Source: Jiangella alba (GTDB lineage: Bacteria; Actinomycetota; Actinomycetes; Jiangellales; Jiangellaceae). From it: a stretch of DNA of 64,000 nucleotides. The position numbers were made by a program, and so were the translations under genes. Under the pieces are notes generated by a model, which saw only the letters and a program-made list of their open reading frames with translations, was not told the DNA's origin and ran no database searches. The DNA is taken from contig NZ_FNUC01000004.1 in assembly GCF_900106035.1 (NCBI RefSeq), positions 3,509,722-3,573,721 of the forward strand, written 5' to 3'. Below, in pieces: positions 16,018 to 24,177 of this stretch (position 1 is the stretch's first letter; each line of letters opens with the position of its first letter).

Positions 16018-17754
16018 ATGTCCCGTCGGCTGCGTCGAACCGTCCTCACCTGTGTCGCCGTTCTCGCCTCGATGACGGCTGGGCTGGCCCCGGCCACCGC
16101 CGTACCGCCGGAGGTGCCCAAGCAGCTCATCGCGCAGGACTTCCCGGATCCGGACCTCGTGCGCGTGGGCAGCACCTGGTACGCCTACGCGACCAACAAC
16201 TTCGCCCACGTGCCGGTGGCGAGCGCGCCCACGATCGACGGGCCGTGGACGGTCCGTGGCGACGCGATGCCGGGCGGCCCGTCGCCGAGCTGGGCCACGG
16301 CCGGCCGGACCTGGGCGCCGGACGTGCACCTCAACGGCGACGGCACCCTCACCATGACCTACACCGCCTGGCACACGGCCTCCGGGCGCCAGTGCATCGG
16401 CGTGGCCACCGCGACCAACGCCCTCGGCCCGTTCACGCCGGCCGGCTCGCCACTGATCTGCCCGCTGGGTCAGGGTGGCGCCATCGACGCGAACACCTTC
16501 GTCGCGGCCGACGGAACCCGGTACCTGCTGTGGAAGAACGACGGCAACGCGATCGGGCAGCCGAGCACGCTGTGGCTGGTCCGGACGACGAACAACGGCA
16601 CCGCGCTCGTCGGCGGCTCGACGGCGCTGCTCACCAGCAGCGGGGTGATCGAGGCGCCGGACATCGTCCAGCGGGGTGGTCAGTTCGTCCTGTTCTATTC
16701 CGGCGGCAGCTACGGCGGGTGCGGTTACGAGACCCGGTATGCGACCGCGAACAGCGCCGGTGGACCGTACTCGGTGGCCGGTCAGGCGCTGATGACGCAG
16801 GGGAACACCGGCATCTGCGGGCCCGGCGGCGCCGACGTCGTCACGGCGGCCGACGGCCTGACCGGCGGCGACAAGGTGGTCTTCCACGGCTGGGTGGGCG
16901 GTGCCCGGCACCTGTACTCCGTCGACCTGTCCTGGGTGGGCAACGTGCCGGTCCAGGGCGGCCGGCGAGCGGTGTCGCTGGACGGCGACGGCCGCTCGGA
17001 GCTCGCGGTCGTCGAGGCCGGCGGCGCGGTCCGGGCGTGGCACAACGACCTCGGTTTCGCCACCATGCCGTACGGCGACTCGGCGATCATCGGCACCGGG
17101 GTCACCGATCCCGCGCGGGTCCGGTTCGCCGACCTCGATGACGACGGCCGGGCCGAGCAGATCCACCTCCAGCCCAACGGCGACGTCCAGGCGTGGCACA
17201 ACGACGTCGGTTTCGGCACCATGCCGTACGGCGACTCGGTGATCATCGCGACCGGGTTCACCGACCCCACGCGGGTCCGGTTCGCCGACCTCGACGACGA
17301 CGGCCGGGCCGAGTTGATCAACATCCAGGCCGACGGCCAGGTGCAGGCCTGGCACAACGACGGCGCCTTCTCGGCGATGCCCTATGGAGCCTCGCGCATC
17401 ATCGCCACCGGGTTCACGGCGTCGCGCACCGCGTTCGCCGACATCGACGGCGACGGGCGCGACGAGATCATCGCCGTCCAGGCCAACGGTGACGTGCAGG
17501 CGTGGCACAACGACGCCGGCTTCGCCACCATGCCGTACGGGAACTCCGTCATCATCGCCGACGGCTTCACCGATCCGGCCCGGGTGCGCTTCCCGGACCT
17601 CGACGGCGACGGCCGGGCCGAGATCGCGGCGATCCAGACGGACGGCCAGATCCGGGCGTGGCACAACGACGCGGGCTTCGTCACCCGCCCGTACGGCGAC
17701 TCGCTCGTCGTCGGCGCCGGGTTCACCGACCCGGGCCGGGCGATCTTCATCTGA
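16018..17754 (+). CDS. Secreted GH43-type glycosidase fused to FG-GAP repeats
   Basis: A 578-residue secreted protein with a signal peptide ending near ATAVP (residue 30). Residues about 38-320 form a five-bladed GH43-like domain. The expected triad is the base Asp44 in DFPDPDLVRVG, the pKa-modulating Asp156 in IDANTF, and the acid Glu211 in VIEAPD. The rest is five repeats of about 52 residues. These have the pattern AWHND-x-GF-x-TMPYG followed by D-x-D-x-DGRAE calcium loops. GH43 enzymes usually cut arabinose or xylose linkages, and the repeats would help binding. AAGGAG precedes the ATG. The 3' end overlaps the convergent TetR gene by eight bases. Confidence 0.85.
   Translation: MSRRLRRTVLTCVAVLASMTAGLAPATAVPPEVPKQLIAQDFPDPDLVRVGSTWYAYATNNFAHVPVASAPTIDGPWTVRGDAMPGGPSPSWATAGRTWAPDVHLNGDGTLTMTYTAWHTASGRQCIGVATATNALGPFTPAGSPLICPLGQGGAIDANTFVAADGTRYLLWKNDGNAIGQPSTLWLVRTTNNGTALVGGSTALLTSSGVIEAPDIVQRGGQFVLFYSGGSYGGCGYETRYATANSAGGPYSVAGQALMTQGNTGICGPGGADVVTAADGLTGGDKVVFHGWVGGARHLYSVDLSWVGNVPVQGGRRAVSLDGDGRSELAVVEAGGAVRAWHNDLGFATMPYGDSAIIGTGVTDPARVRFADLDDDGRAEQIHLQPNGDVQAWHNDVGFGTMPYGDSVIIATGFTDPTRVRFADLDDDGRAELINIQADGQVQAWHNDGAFSAMPYGASRIIATGFTASRTAFADIDGDGRDEIIAVQANGDVQAWHNDAGFATMPYGNSVIIADGFTDPARVRFPDLDGDGRAEIAAIQTDGQIRAWHNDAGFVTRPYGDSLVVGAGFTDPGRAIFI
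17035..17751 (+). repeat. In-gene tandem repeats of the GH43 protein (about 156-bp period)
   Basis: GCGTGGCAC-like repeat starts occur at 17035, 17191, 17347, 17500 and 17656, giving periods of 156, 156, 153 and 156 bp. Each unit encodes one FG-GAP-like blade, and the last is truncated at the stop codon. The period preserves the reading frame throughout, so this is protein repeat structure rather than an independent DNA element. Confidence 0.9.
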
Positions 17755-18331
17755 CGGTCGTGGCGGGGCTGGTGCCGAGGGCCTGGGCGAGCACACGGTG
17801 CACGTGGCTGACGTCGTGGGGGACGTTGTCGATCAGGATGGCGGTGCACAGGCCGTCGGAGGCGGCGACGAGGGCGGCGATGGCGTGAGGGTCGTCGGTG
17901 AGGGTCGCGCCGAGTTCGGCGACGTTCTCGCGCCAGCGCCGGGCGACCGGCGTCAACGCGGGCCGGCGGGCGGCGAGGGTGGACAGTTCGCGTTCGGCCA
18001 GGGCGTGCTCGCGCCCGGGCCCGCCGGACTCGACGATCAGCTCGGCCAGCCCTCGCAGCTTGTCGCCGGGGCCGTCGATGATCTGCCGGATGCGGTCGGT
18101 GTAGGCGTCGGCGACGCTGGTCAGGGCGGCGACGAGGAGGTCGTCGAGGGTGGCGAAGTAGTAGGTGCTGAGGCTGGTGGGGATGCCGGCCTGCTTCGCG
18201 ACGGTGCGGTGGGTGACGCCGGCCGCACCGTCGCGGGTGACCACGGCCAGGGTGGCGGCGATGATCTCGGCCCGGCGCTTGGCGCCGCGGGCACGCCGGC
18301 CGTCGGCGGGGTGTTCGGCGCCGTCGGTCAT
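17747..18331 (-). CDS. TetR-family regulator of the adjacent MFS exporter
   Basis: This 194-residue protein has an N-terminal TetR domain. The HTH reads VTHRTVAKQAGIPTSLSTYYFAT (given in part; about residues 38-60) and is followed by helical ligand-binding segments. It lies 25 bases downstream of the MFS gene on the same strand, so both probably come from one message starting at the palindrome at 19879-19919. This arrangement, with the repressor as the second gene, gives feedback control of efflux. Its 3' end overlaps the GH43 gene by eight bases in convergent orientation. Confidence 0.85.
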   Translation of the reverse strand: MTDGAEHPADGRRARGAKRRAEIIAATLAVVTRDGAAGVTHRTVAKQAGIPTSLSTYYFATLDDLLVAALTSVADAYTDRIRQIIDGPGDKLRGLAELIVESGGPGREHALAERELSTLAARRPALTPVARRWRENVAELGATLTDDPHAIAALVAASDGLCTAILIDNVPHDVSHVHRVLAQALGTSPATTVR

Positions 18332-18356
18332 GCTCCCTCCTCCCGTTCGCCACAGG

Positions 18357-19859
18357 CTACTGGCCGAGCGCGCGGACTCGGCGCAGCGCCACGAAGCACA
18401 GCACGGTCGCCGCGACGATGGCCGCGCCGGCGACGGCCGCGGCGAGGTTCACTCCGGTGGTGAACGCGTGCTGCGCATCGCGCACGACGTCGGCGGGCAC
18501 CCGGTCCGCGACCGACAGCGCGCCGGAGAGGCTGTCGGTGACGCGGGCGGCGTCCTCGGGCGCGACGCCGCCGGGCGCGGCCACGCGGGTGGTGTAGACG
18601 ACGGCAGTCAGGCTGCCCAGCAGGGCGACCCCGAGGGCGATGCCGAGTTCCTGGACCGTCTCGGAGAGCGCGGCGGCCGAGCCCGACTGCGCCGCCGGCG
18701 CGGCGCCGACGACCATGTCGGTGCCGAGCGCGGCGATCGCCCCCAGGCCGAGGTAGACGAACGCGAACCCGGCAACCACGGCCACGGCGTCGTCCGTCCC
18801 GGCTGTCGCCAGGAGCGCGTACCCGATCACCGACAGTGCGAGCGTCACCCCCATGACCACGCCCGGGCGGACCCGGCGGGCGACCAGCGGTGCGCCGACG
18901 GCAGCGGCGAACATCGCGAGGGCCGGCGGGCCCATCCACAGCCCCGCGGCGAACGGGGACATGCCCTCGACGAGCTGGAGGTACTGGGTGACCAGGTACA
19001 TCGTGCCGCCGACACCGACGAGCCCGATCAGCAGCACCGCCAGTGCCGCGGAGAAGGCCCGGTCGGCGAACAACCGGACGTCCAGCAGCGGGGAGTCCAG
19101 CCGCCGCTGCCGGCGCACGAACGTCAGGCCCGCCACGGCGCCGGCCGCGAGGAGGACGGCGGTGCCGGTGCCCACGCCGTGGGTGGCGGCGTGCTTGACG
19201 GCGTAGATGCCGGGCAGGATCGCGGCCAGGGACAACGCGACGCTGACGAGGTCCAGCCGCCCGGCCCGCGCGTCGGCGAACTCCGGCAGCAGCGCCTTCG
19301 CCGCGATCAGGACCACGACCGCGATGGGGACCGCGACCAGGAACGCCGCACCCCACCAGAACCGGTCGACCAGCGCCCCGCCGAGCACCGGCCCGGCCGC
19401 CATGCCGAGCGCGAACATCGTGGCCCACACCCCGATCGCCACCGCACGCTGCCGCACGTCGATGAACATGTTCGAGATCAGGGACAGCGTCGACGGCATC
19501 AGCGTCGCGCCCGCGACCCCCAGCAGGGCGCGCGCCACGATCAGCAGGCCGGCGCTGGGGGCGAACGCCGCGACCACCGACACGACGGCGAACGCCGTCA
19601 TGCCGATCAGCAGCAGGCGCCGCCGGCCGATCCGGTCGCCCAGCGTGCCCATGGTGATGAGGAACCCGGCGATGAAGAAGCCGTAGGCGTCCATGATCCA
19701 CAACGTCTGCGTCGCCGACGGGTCGAGCTCGGCGGCCATGCTGGGCAACACCAGGTACAACACCGTGACGTCCAGGCCCAGCAGCACCGTCGGGAGCGCC
19801 AGCAGCCCCAGGCCCGCCCACTCGCGTGCACCGGCACGCCGGGTGGCGACCGCGTCCAT
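18357..19859 (-). CDS. DHA2-type (14-TMS) MFS drug exporter
   Basis: The 500-residue integral membrane protein has about 14 hydrophobic segments. The DHA2/QacA-EmrB signatures are visible. TVLYLVLPSMAAELDPSAT near residues 30-48 contains the conserved LP motif of helix 1. GTLGDRIGRRRLLLIG (about 77-92) is motif A. VARALLGVAGATLMPSTLSL (about 112-131) is motif B/C-like. The last 50 residues end in a basic tail. It should expel drugs or hydrophobic metabolites using the proton gradient. GGAGGAGGA precedes the ATG. The TetR gene follows in the same operon, and a 41-bp operator overlaps the promoter. Confidence 0.88.
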   Translation of the reverse strand: MDAVATRRAGAREWAGLGLLALPTVLLGLDVTVLYLVLPSMAAELDPSATQTLWIMDAYGFFIAGFLITMGTLGDRIGRRRLLLIGMTAFAVVSVVAAFAPSAGLLIVARALLGVAGATLMPSTLSLISNMFIDVRQRAVAIGVWATMFALGMAAGPVLGGALVDRFWWGAAFLVAVPIAVVVLIAAKALLPEFADARAGRLDLVSVALSLAAILPGIYAVKHAATHGVGTGTAVLLAAGAVAGLTFVRRQRRLDSPLLDVRLFADRAFSAALAVLLIGLVGVGGTMYLVTQYLQLVEGMSPFAAGLWMGPPALAMFAAAVGAPLVARRVRPGVVMGVTLALSVIGYALLATAGTDDAVAVVAGFAFVYLGLGAIAALGTDMVVGAAPAAQSGSAAALSETVQELGIALGVALLGSLTAVVYTTRVAAPGGVAPEDAARVTDSLSGALSVADRVPADVVRDAQHAFTTGVNLAAAVAGAAIVAATVLCFVALRRVRALGQ

Positions 19860-19878
19860 GAGTCCTCCTCCGTACGAG

Positions 19879-19919
19879 ATTCTTGAACGTTAGTACAAGT
19901 AGAACTATCGTTCAAGAAT
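19879..19919 (-). promoter_or_regulatory. 41-bp palindromic operator on the MFS promoter
   Basis: An 11-bp perfect inverted repeat, ATTCTTGAACG at 19879-19889 and CGTTCAAGAAT at 19909-19919, extends inward to 18-base arms with two mismatches around a 5-bp centre. On the minus strand, TTGAAC (19915-19910) and TAACGT (19892-19887) form a -35/-10 pair with 17-bp spacing. TetR binding would therefore block the MFS-TetR operon directly. Confidence 0.8.
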
Positions 19920-20022
19920 GTTGCGCCGGGAGGGCAACGTGACGCCGAGGTGAAGGCATGCGCGGGGTTGGCTGCTCTCGTCACCGAGATCGAGTCGGCC
20001 GGACTCAGGGGAGCGCACCGCA

Positions 20023-20521
20023 GTGAGGAAGATTCACCTGAGACCAGGACACCAGCGGATGACATCCCGGCCGCACGGCCCGACCCGGCGATGTCGCCGC
20101 CGAGTCGAACGAGGCGGCCGTCCAGGCGGCGGCCGACTATCCGCCCCGGCACGCCTGGGCCGTTCCGGATCCGGAACCCCACGACGGGCATCTGCCTGGA
20201 TTCCAACGAGCGGCACATTTATTACGGGAAGTGCAACTCCACCGATGCCGGGCAGAAATGGGGCTGGTGGAACGGTGGATGGCTGATCAGTCTCCAGACC
20301 GGGAAGTGCGTCAGCCCCTGGGGTGGCGACTGGCCCGAGCCGTACCTCTCGCTACAAGGCTGCTGGAGCGACCTGTTGAGCCAGCGCTGGATCCATCAGA
20401 ACCAGGCGATCAAGAACGTGCTCCATGGAACGGCGTCCATGCGGGGCCCGAAGGCACCATCGTGTTCACGCAGAAGTGCTCGACGTCGCCCTTCCAGGCG
20501 TGGTCGGTGACCTACTCGTGA
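20023..20521 (+). pseudogene. Remnant of a ricin-type beta-trefoil lectin gene
   Basis: One frame encodes FRIRNPTTGICLDS, YGKCNSTDAGQKW, SLQTGKCVSPW and LLSQRW, with the spaced Cys and Q-x-W motifs of a beta-trefoil lectin. Near 20420 the homology moves to another frame. That frame gives WNGVHAGPEGTIVFTQKC and the last motif, FQAWSVTYS, before the stop at 20519-20521. At least one frameshift therefore splits the gene. The N-terminus (VRKIHLR from a GTG at 20023) is in a third frame, suggesting a second lesion. No complete protein can be made. The 3' end overlaps the kinase gene on the other strand by ten bases. Confidence 0.75.
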
Positions 20522-21378
20522 GCGTCGGCCGCCCGCACCGCTGCCGCCAGCTGGGCGGCGTCGGGCTGGGCGGCTTGGGCGCCGAGCGCCTGGGTGGCCA
20601 GCGCACCGGCGACGACGGCGGAGGACATGGCCGCGCGCAGGGTCCGGCCGCCGACGACGGCGTGGCACAGCGCGCCGGCGAAGGCGTCGCCGGCGCCGGT
20701 CGGGTCGACGGCGGTCACCGGCAGCGCGGGCTCGTGATGGACGATCTCGTCGTCGCGCATCAGCGTGGCGCCCCGCTCGCCCAGCGTCACGACCACGTCC
20801 ACCCCGAGCCGGAGCCGGCGCCGGCGCAGCTCGGCCAGCCCGGCCTCGTTGGTGACGACGGCACGCAGCCGCGGCAGGCACTCGGCCAGCCCCGGGGTGT
20901 CGAGCATCCAGTGCTCCAGGCCCAGCATCGTCCGGGCGGCCAGGCCCGCCTCGACGAGCGCGGGCACGGCCTCCGGCGCGTAGTTGACGTACACCAGATC
21001 GGCGCCGGACGCCGCCTCGACCGGGACCGGCGCCCGGCCGGTCACGCCGCGGTCGACGTAGAGCGTGCGACGGGCGGCGTCGTGCACGATGGTCACGACG
21101 GTGGACCTGCCGGGAAGCTGCCGCACGGCGGTGGTGTCCACCCCGAGCCCGCCCAGCCGGTCCAGCAGCCAGCCGCCCCACGGGTCGGCGCCGACGTCGC
21201 CGACGAGCGCGGCCCGGCCGCCGAGCTTGGCGATCTGGGCCGCGACGTTGGCCGCCGTGCCGCCCAGCTCCCACGACGACGACGCCACCGGGACCTTCTC
21301 GTCCTGCGCCCGGTCGTGGTCGGTGACGATGGTGTAGTCGACGGCGATGTCGCCGACGACCGCGATGACCGGAGTCAC
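20512..21378 (-). CDS. PfkB-family sugar/nucleoside kinase
   Basis: This 288-residue protein has both ribokinase signatures. The N-terminal Gly pair is in ELGGTAANVA (about 37-46), and the C-terminal DPTGAGDAFAG has the catalytic base Asp231. VVTNEAGLAELRRR is the usual N-E segment. The family phosphorylates ribose, fructose, adenosine or related sugars at a primary hydroxyl using ATP. Its GTG start overlaps the stop of the ureohydrolase gene (GTGA), so it is translationally coupled as the last gene of the cluster running from 26712. In this context it would phosphorylate the sugar released by the glycohydrolase. The exact sugar is unknown. Confidence 0.85.
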   Translation of the reverse strand: MTPVIAVVGDIAVDYTIVTDHDRAQDEKVPVASSSWELGGTAANVAAQIAKLGGRAALVGDVGADPWGGWLLDRLGGLGVDTTAVRQLPGRSTVVTIVHDAARRTLYVDRGVTGRAPVPVEAASGADLVYVNYAPEAVPALVEAGLAARTMLGLEHWMLDTPGLAECLPRLRAVVTNEAGLAELRRRRLRLGVDVVVTLGERGATLMRDDEIVHHEPALPVTAVDPTGAGDAFAGALCHAVVGGRTLRAAMSSAVVAGALATQALGAQAAQPDAAQLAAAVRAADAHE

Positions 21379-22301
21379 CGTCCCGCCGCTCCGGAGAGCA
21401 TCTCCATCGCCGTCGCGCAGGCCAGCCGGACGCTGATGCCGGACAGGTCGTAGATCGGGGCGATCTCGACGAGGTCCATCGCGATCGGTCTGGCCCGGCC
21501 CAGCGCCCGGGCGATGGCGAGCGTCTCGCGGGACGTGAAGCCGCCCGGCTCCGGGGTGCCGGTGCCGGGGAAGGCAGAGGCGTCCACCGAGTCGAGGTCG
21601 AAGCTCACGTACAGGCCGTCGACGCCGTCGAGCGCGCGCTCGATGGCCTGGTCGATGGCCCGCTCGACCCCGAGCCGCAGGATCTCCTCCATGCCGTACC
21701 AGCGGATGCCCTGCTCAGCCGCCGCCTCGACCTGGTCGCGCGGGTTCAGCCAGCCGTGCACCCCGAAGACGACGACGTTGGCGGGGTCGACGTTCTCGAT
21801 CTCGGCGGCCCGCATGGTCGGACACCCGCTGGTCAGCGTCTCGCCGCCCCAGCCGTAGGCGGTGTCGAGGTGCGCGTCGATGCTGAGGTAGCCCATCTTC
21901 GGCACCGTGCGGGCCGCGCCCCGGGCGGCGCCGATGGCCAGCGCGTGGTTCCCGCCGACGGAGACCGGCAGCACGCCCTGGGACCGGACGCGGTACACGT
22001 GCTCCTCGATGAGGTCCATGGTGCGGGCCGCGTTCGGCGGCATCACCGGCACGTCGCCGACGTCGACCGTGGGCAGTTCCTCCCAGAGGTCGAACCCACG
22101 CTGCGCGTCGTAGCCGAAGAACCAACTGGACGCGTCGCGGAACGCCCGCGGCCCCATGTTGGCGCCGTTGCGGCCCGCGTTGCCCTCGTCCCACGGGATC
22201 CCGGTGATCGCGGCCCTGGCGTCGCCCAGGCCGTCGACGGTCGCCATCGGACGGCCGAAGAACGTGGCGACGCCGGCCTGGATGACCCGGAGCTCTTCCA
22301 T
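21375..22301 (-). CDS. Ureohydrolase (arginase/agmatinase superfamily)
   Basis: The 308-residue protein keeps all six binuclear manganese ligands. These are His119 (VGGNH), Asp142, His144 and Asp146 (IDAHLDT), and Asp235 and Asp237 (SFDLDSVD). PGTGTPEPGG at 245-254 and Glu259 in SRE, the guanidinium-contact position of arginase, are also present. The usual HGxP loop is replaced by SGCP at 158-161, so the second catalytic His is missing. The substrate is therefore likely a guanidino compound other than arginine or agmatine. The start at 22301 has GGAAGG upstream. The gene lies between the ABC permeases and the PfkB kinase in the same operon. Confidence 0.83.
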   Translation of the reverse strand: MEELRVIQAGVATFFGRPMATVDGLGDARAAITGIPWDEGNAGRNGANMGPRAFRDASSWFFGYDAQRGFDLWEELPTVDVGDVPVMPPNAARTMDLIEEHVYRVRSQGVLPVSVGGNHALAIGAARGAARTVPKMGYLSIDAHLDTAYGWGGETLTSGCPTMRAAEIENVDPANVVVFGVHGWLNPRDQVEAAAEQGIRWYGMEEILRLGVERAIDQAIERALDGVDGLYVSFDLDSVDASAFPGTGTPEPGGFTSRETLAIARALGRARPIAMDLVEIAPIYDLSGISVRLACATAMEMLSGAAGR

Positions 22302-22333
22302 CTGACTTTCCTTCCGCACTGTGCGTGCCGGCG

Positions 22334-23185
22334 CTACTTGCCGACGCCCATGGTGAGGCCACGGACCAGGTGACGCTGCAGGTAGATGGCGATGATCATG
22401 CCTGGCACGGCCGCGATCATCGCGGCGGCGGCCATCCAGCCCCACCGTACCTGGTCGAAACCGATGGCCTGCAGGATGCCGACCGTCACCGGCCGGGTGT
22501 TCGGCCCGGACAGCACCAGGCCCATCAGCAGGTTGTTCCAGCTGAACACGAACGCCAGGATGCCGGCGCTGGCGATGCCCGGCCGGATGATCGGCGCCAC
22601 GACGGACAGCAGCACCCGCCACTGCCCGCAGCCGTCGATCTCGGCGGCCTCCTCGACCTCGACCGGGACGTCGGCGAGGAACGTCCGCACGATCCAGATC
22701 ACCAGCGGGATGGTGATCAGCTGGTGCGCCAGGATCAGCCCGAGGTAGCTGTCGTACAGGCGGATCTGCTGGAAGATCGCGTACAGGGGGATGATCACCG
22801 CCAGCTCGGGGGCGAAGCGCAGCGACAGGAACGTGAACGCCAGGTTGTCGCCGCCGGCGATCCGGTTCCGGCTCAGCGCGTACGCCGCCGGCACGCCGAC
22901 CAGCAGCGACAACAGCACCGCACCGCCGGACACGATGATCGAGTTGAGCAGGTACCCGCTGAACTCGCCCGACGTGGACTCGATGCCCCCGCCGCCGCCG
23001 AACAGCACCTCGCGGTAGTTCTCCAGGGTCGGGCCGAAGAGGAACTTCGGCGGGTAGTCGATGACGTCGCCGTAGCCCTTGAACGACATCAGCAGCACCC
23101 ACACCAGCGGGAACAGCAGGAAGACGGTCAGGGCCGCGAAGGCGATGGTGAAACCGGCCTTGGAGCCGGCAGCTCGCATGGTCAT
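22334..23185 (-). CDS. ABC sugar importer permease, MalG type
   Basis: A 283-residue protein with six transmembrane segments. The cytoplasmic EAA loop is EVEEAAEIDGCGQWRVLL (about 186-203), and the C-terminus is short, as in MalG-type permeases of carbohydrate importers. It starts one base after the stop of the MalF-type partner and has the same orientation. Together with the binding protein at 24178 it forms the importer of the GntR-controlled cluster. No ATP-binding subunit is encoded nearby, so a shared ATPase elsewhere is probably used. The imported compound is presumably the substrate of the downstream hydrolases. Confidence 0.87.
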   Translation of the reverse strand: MTMRAAGSKAGFTIAFAALTVFLLFPLVWVLLMSFKGYGDVIDYPPKFLFGPTLENYREVLFGGGGGIESTSGEFSGYLLNSIIVSGGAVLLSLLVGVPAAYALSRNRIAGGDNLAFTFLSLRFAPELAVIIPLYAIFQQIRLYDSYLGLILAHQLITIPLVIWIVRTFLADVPVEVEEAAEIDGCGQWRVLLSVVAPIIRPGIASAGILAFVFSWNNLLMGLVLSGPNTRPVTVGILQAIGFDQVRWGWMAAAAMIAAVPGMIIAIYLQRHLVRGLTMGVGK

Positions 23186-23186
23186 G

Positions 23187-24146
23187 TCACTCCACCGCGT
23201 TGACAGTTCGGCGCCACAGCCGGAGCAGGAAGAAGCTCACGCCGTAGACGATGATCCACAGGACGAAGATGATGGCCATCGCCATGGCCGGGCTGGAGAA
23301 GCGGAACGCCTCCTCGTAGCCCTGCACGTGCAGCAGCCGGGTGGAGTTCAGCGGCCCGCCCCGGGTCACCGGCCAGATGAAGTCGAACTGCTTGAGCGAG
23401 TCGGCCACCCGGAACAGCGCGACGAGCACGATGTACGGCGCCAGCCACGGCAGGCTGACGTACCGGAACGCCTGCCACCGGGAGGCCCCGTCGACGTGCG
23501 CCGCCTCCCGCAGGTAGTCGGGCATCGACTGCAGCCCGGCCAGCATGATCAGCGCGCTGAACGGGGTGAACGCCCAGGTGTCGATCAGGACGACGGACAG
23601 CAGCGCGGTGGACGGGTCGGTCAGCCACGGGATGTCGCCCACGCCGGCGAAGGCGAGCAGGTAGTTCAGCACGCCGGCGCTGGGCTGCATCATGGTCTTC
23701 CACATCAGCCCGGCGACGATCGGCGGGATGAGCAGCGGCAGCACCAGGATGTTGCGGCCGATGCGGCGGACCACGGTCGACCGCTCGAGCAGCACTGCGA
23801 TCCCGAGCCCCAGCGGCAGCTGCACCGCGAGCACCACCACGACGTAGAGCAGCGTCAGCAGCAGCCCGGTGCGGAACCGTTCGTTGGAGAACAGCGCGAT
23901 GTAGTTGTCCAGCCCGATGAACGACGGGTTGGCGATGTACGCCTTCTCGTTGGTGAAGCTCTTGACGACGCCCTGCACGAATGGCACGAGGATGCCGATG
24001 ACCAGCAGGAACGCCGGGGCCAGCATCAGCAGGTGGACCCGTGCGGTCCGCCTGCGCCGTGGGCCGGCGCGGCCCGGGCGGCCGGAGCCGGCCGGCGCGC
24101 CGGACCCGCTCCGGCGGCGCACGGTCACCGGGGTGTTGGTGCTCAC
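23187..24146 (-). CDS. ABC sugar importer permease, MalF type
   Basis: This 319-residue permease has a basic cytoplasmic N-terminus (about 35 residues, rich in Arg and Gly) and six membrane helices. The EAA loop is EAAHVDGASRWQAFRYVSLP (about 229-248). The length and long periplasmic loop between the first helices fit MalF/UgpA-type subunits. It lies 31 bases after the binding protein gene and one base before the MalG-type gene. The partner arrangement is the standard one for CUT1 importers. Confidence 0.87.
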   Translation of the reverse strand: MSTNTPVTVRRRSGSGAPAGSGRPGRAGPRRRRTARVHLLMLAPAFLLVIGILVPFVQGVVKSFTNEKAYIANPSFIGLDNYIALFSNERFRTGLLLTLLYVVVVLAVQLPLGLGIAVLLERSTVVRRIGRNILVLPLLIPPIVAGLMWKTMMQPSAGVLNYLLAFAGVGDIPWLTDPSTALLSVVLIDTWAFTPFSALIMLAGLQSMPDYLREAAHVDGASRWQAFRYVSLPWLAPYIVLVALFRVADSLKQFDFIWPVTRGGPLNSTRLLHVQGYEEAFRFSSPAMAMAIIFVLWIIVYGVSFFLLRLWRRTVNAVE

Positions 24147-24177
24147 GTTCGCTCCCTTGGGTTCGTGGCCCCAGGTG

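Noticed and set aside
17035-17751. Direct repeats considered as a mobile or regulatory repeat
   Set aside because: The period keeps the reading frame and each unit encodes one protein blade.
18165-19886. 573-codon plus-strand frame opposite the MFS gene
   Set aside because: It is composed of Arg, Gly, Asp, His and Gln runs, as in antisense translations. The minus strand has DHA2 transporter motifs.
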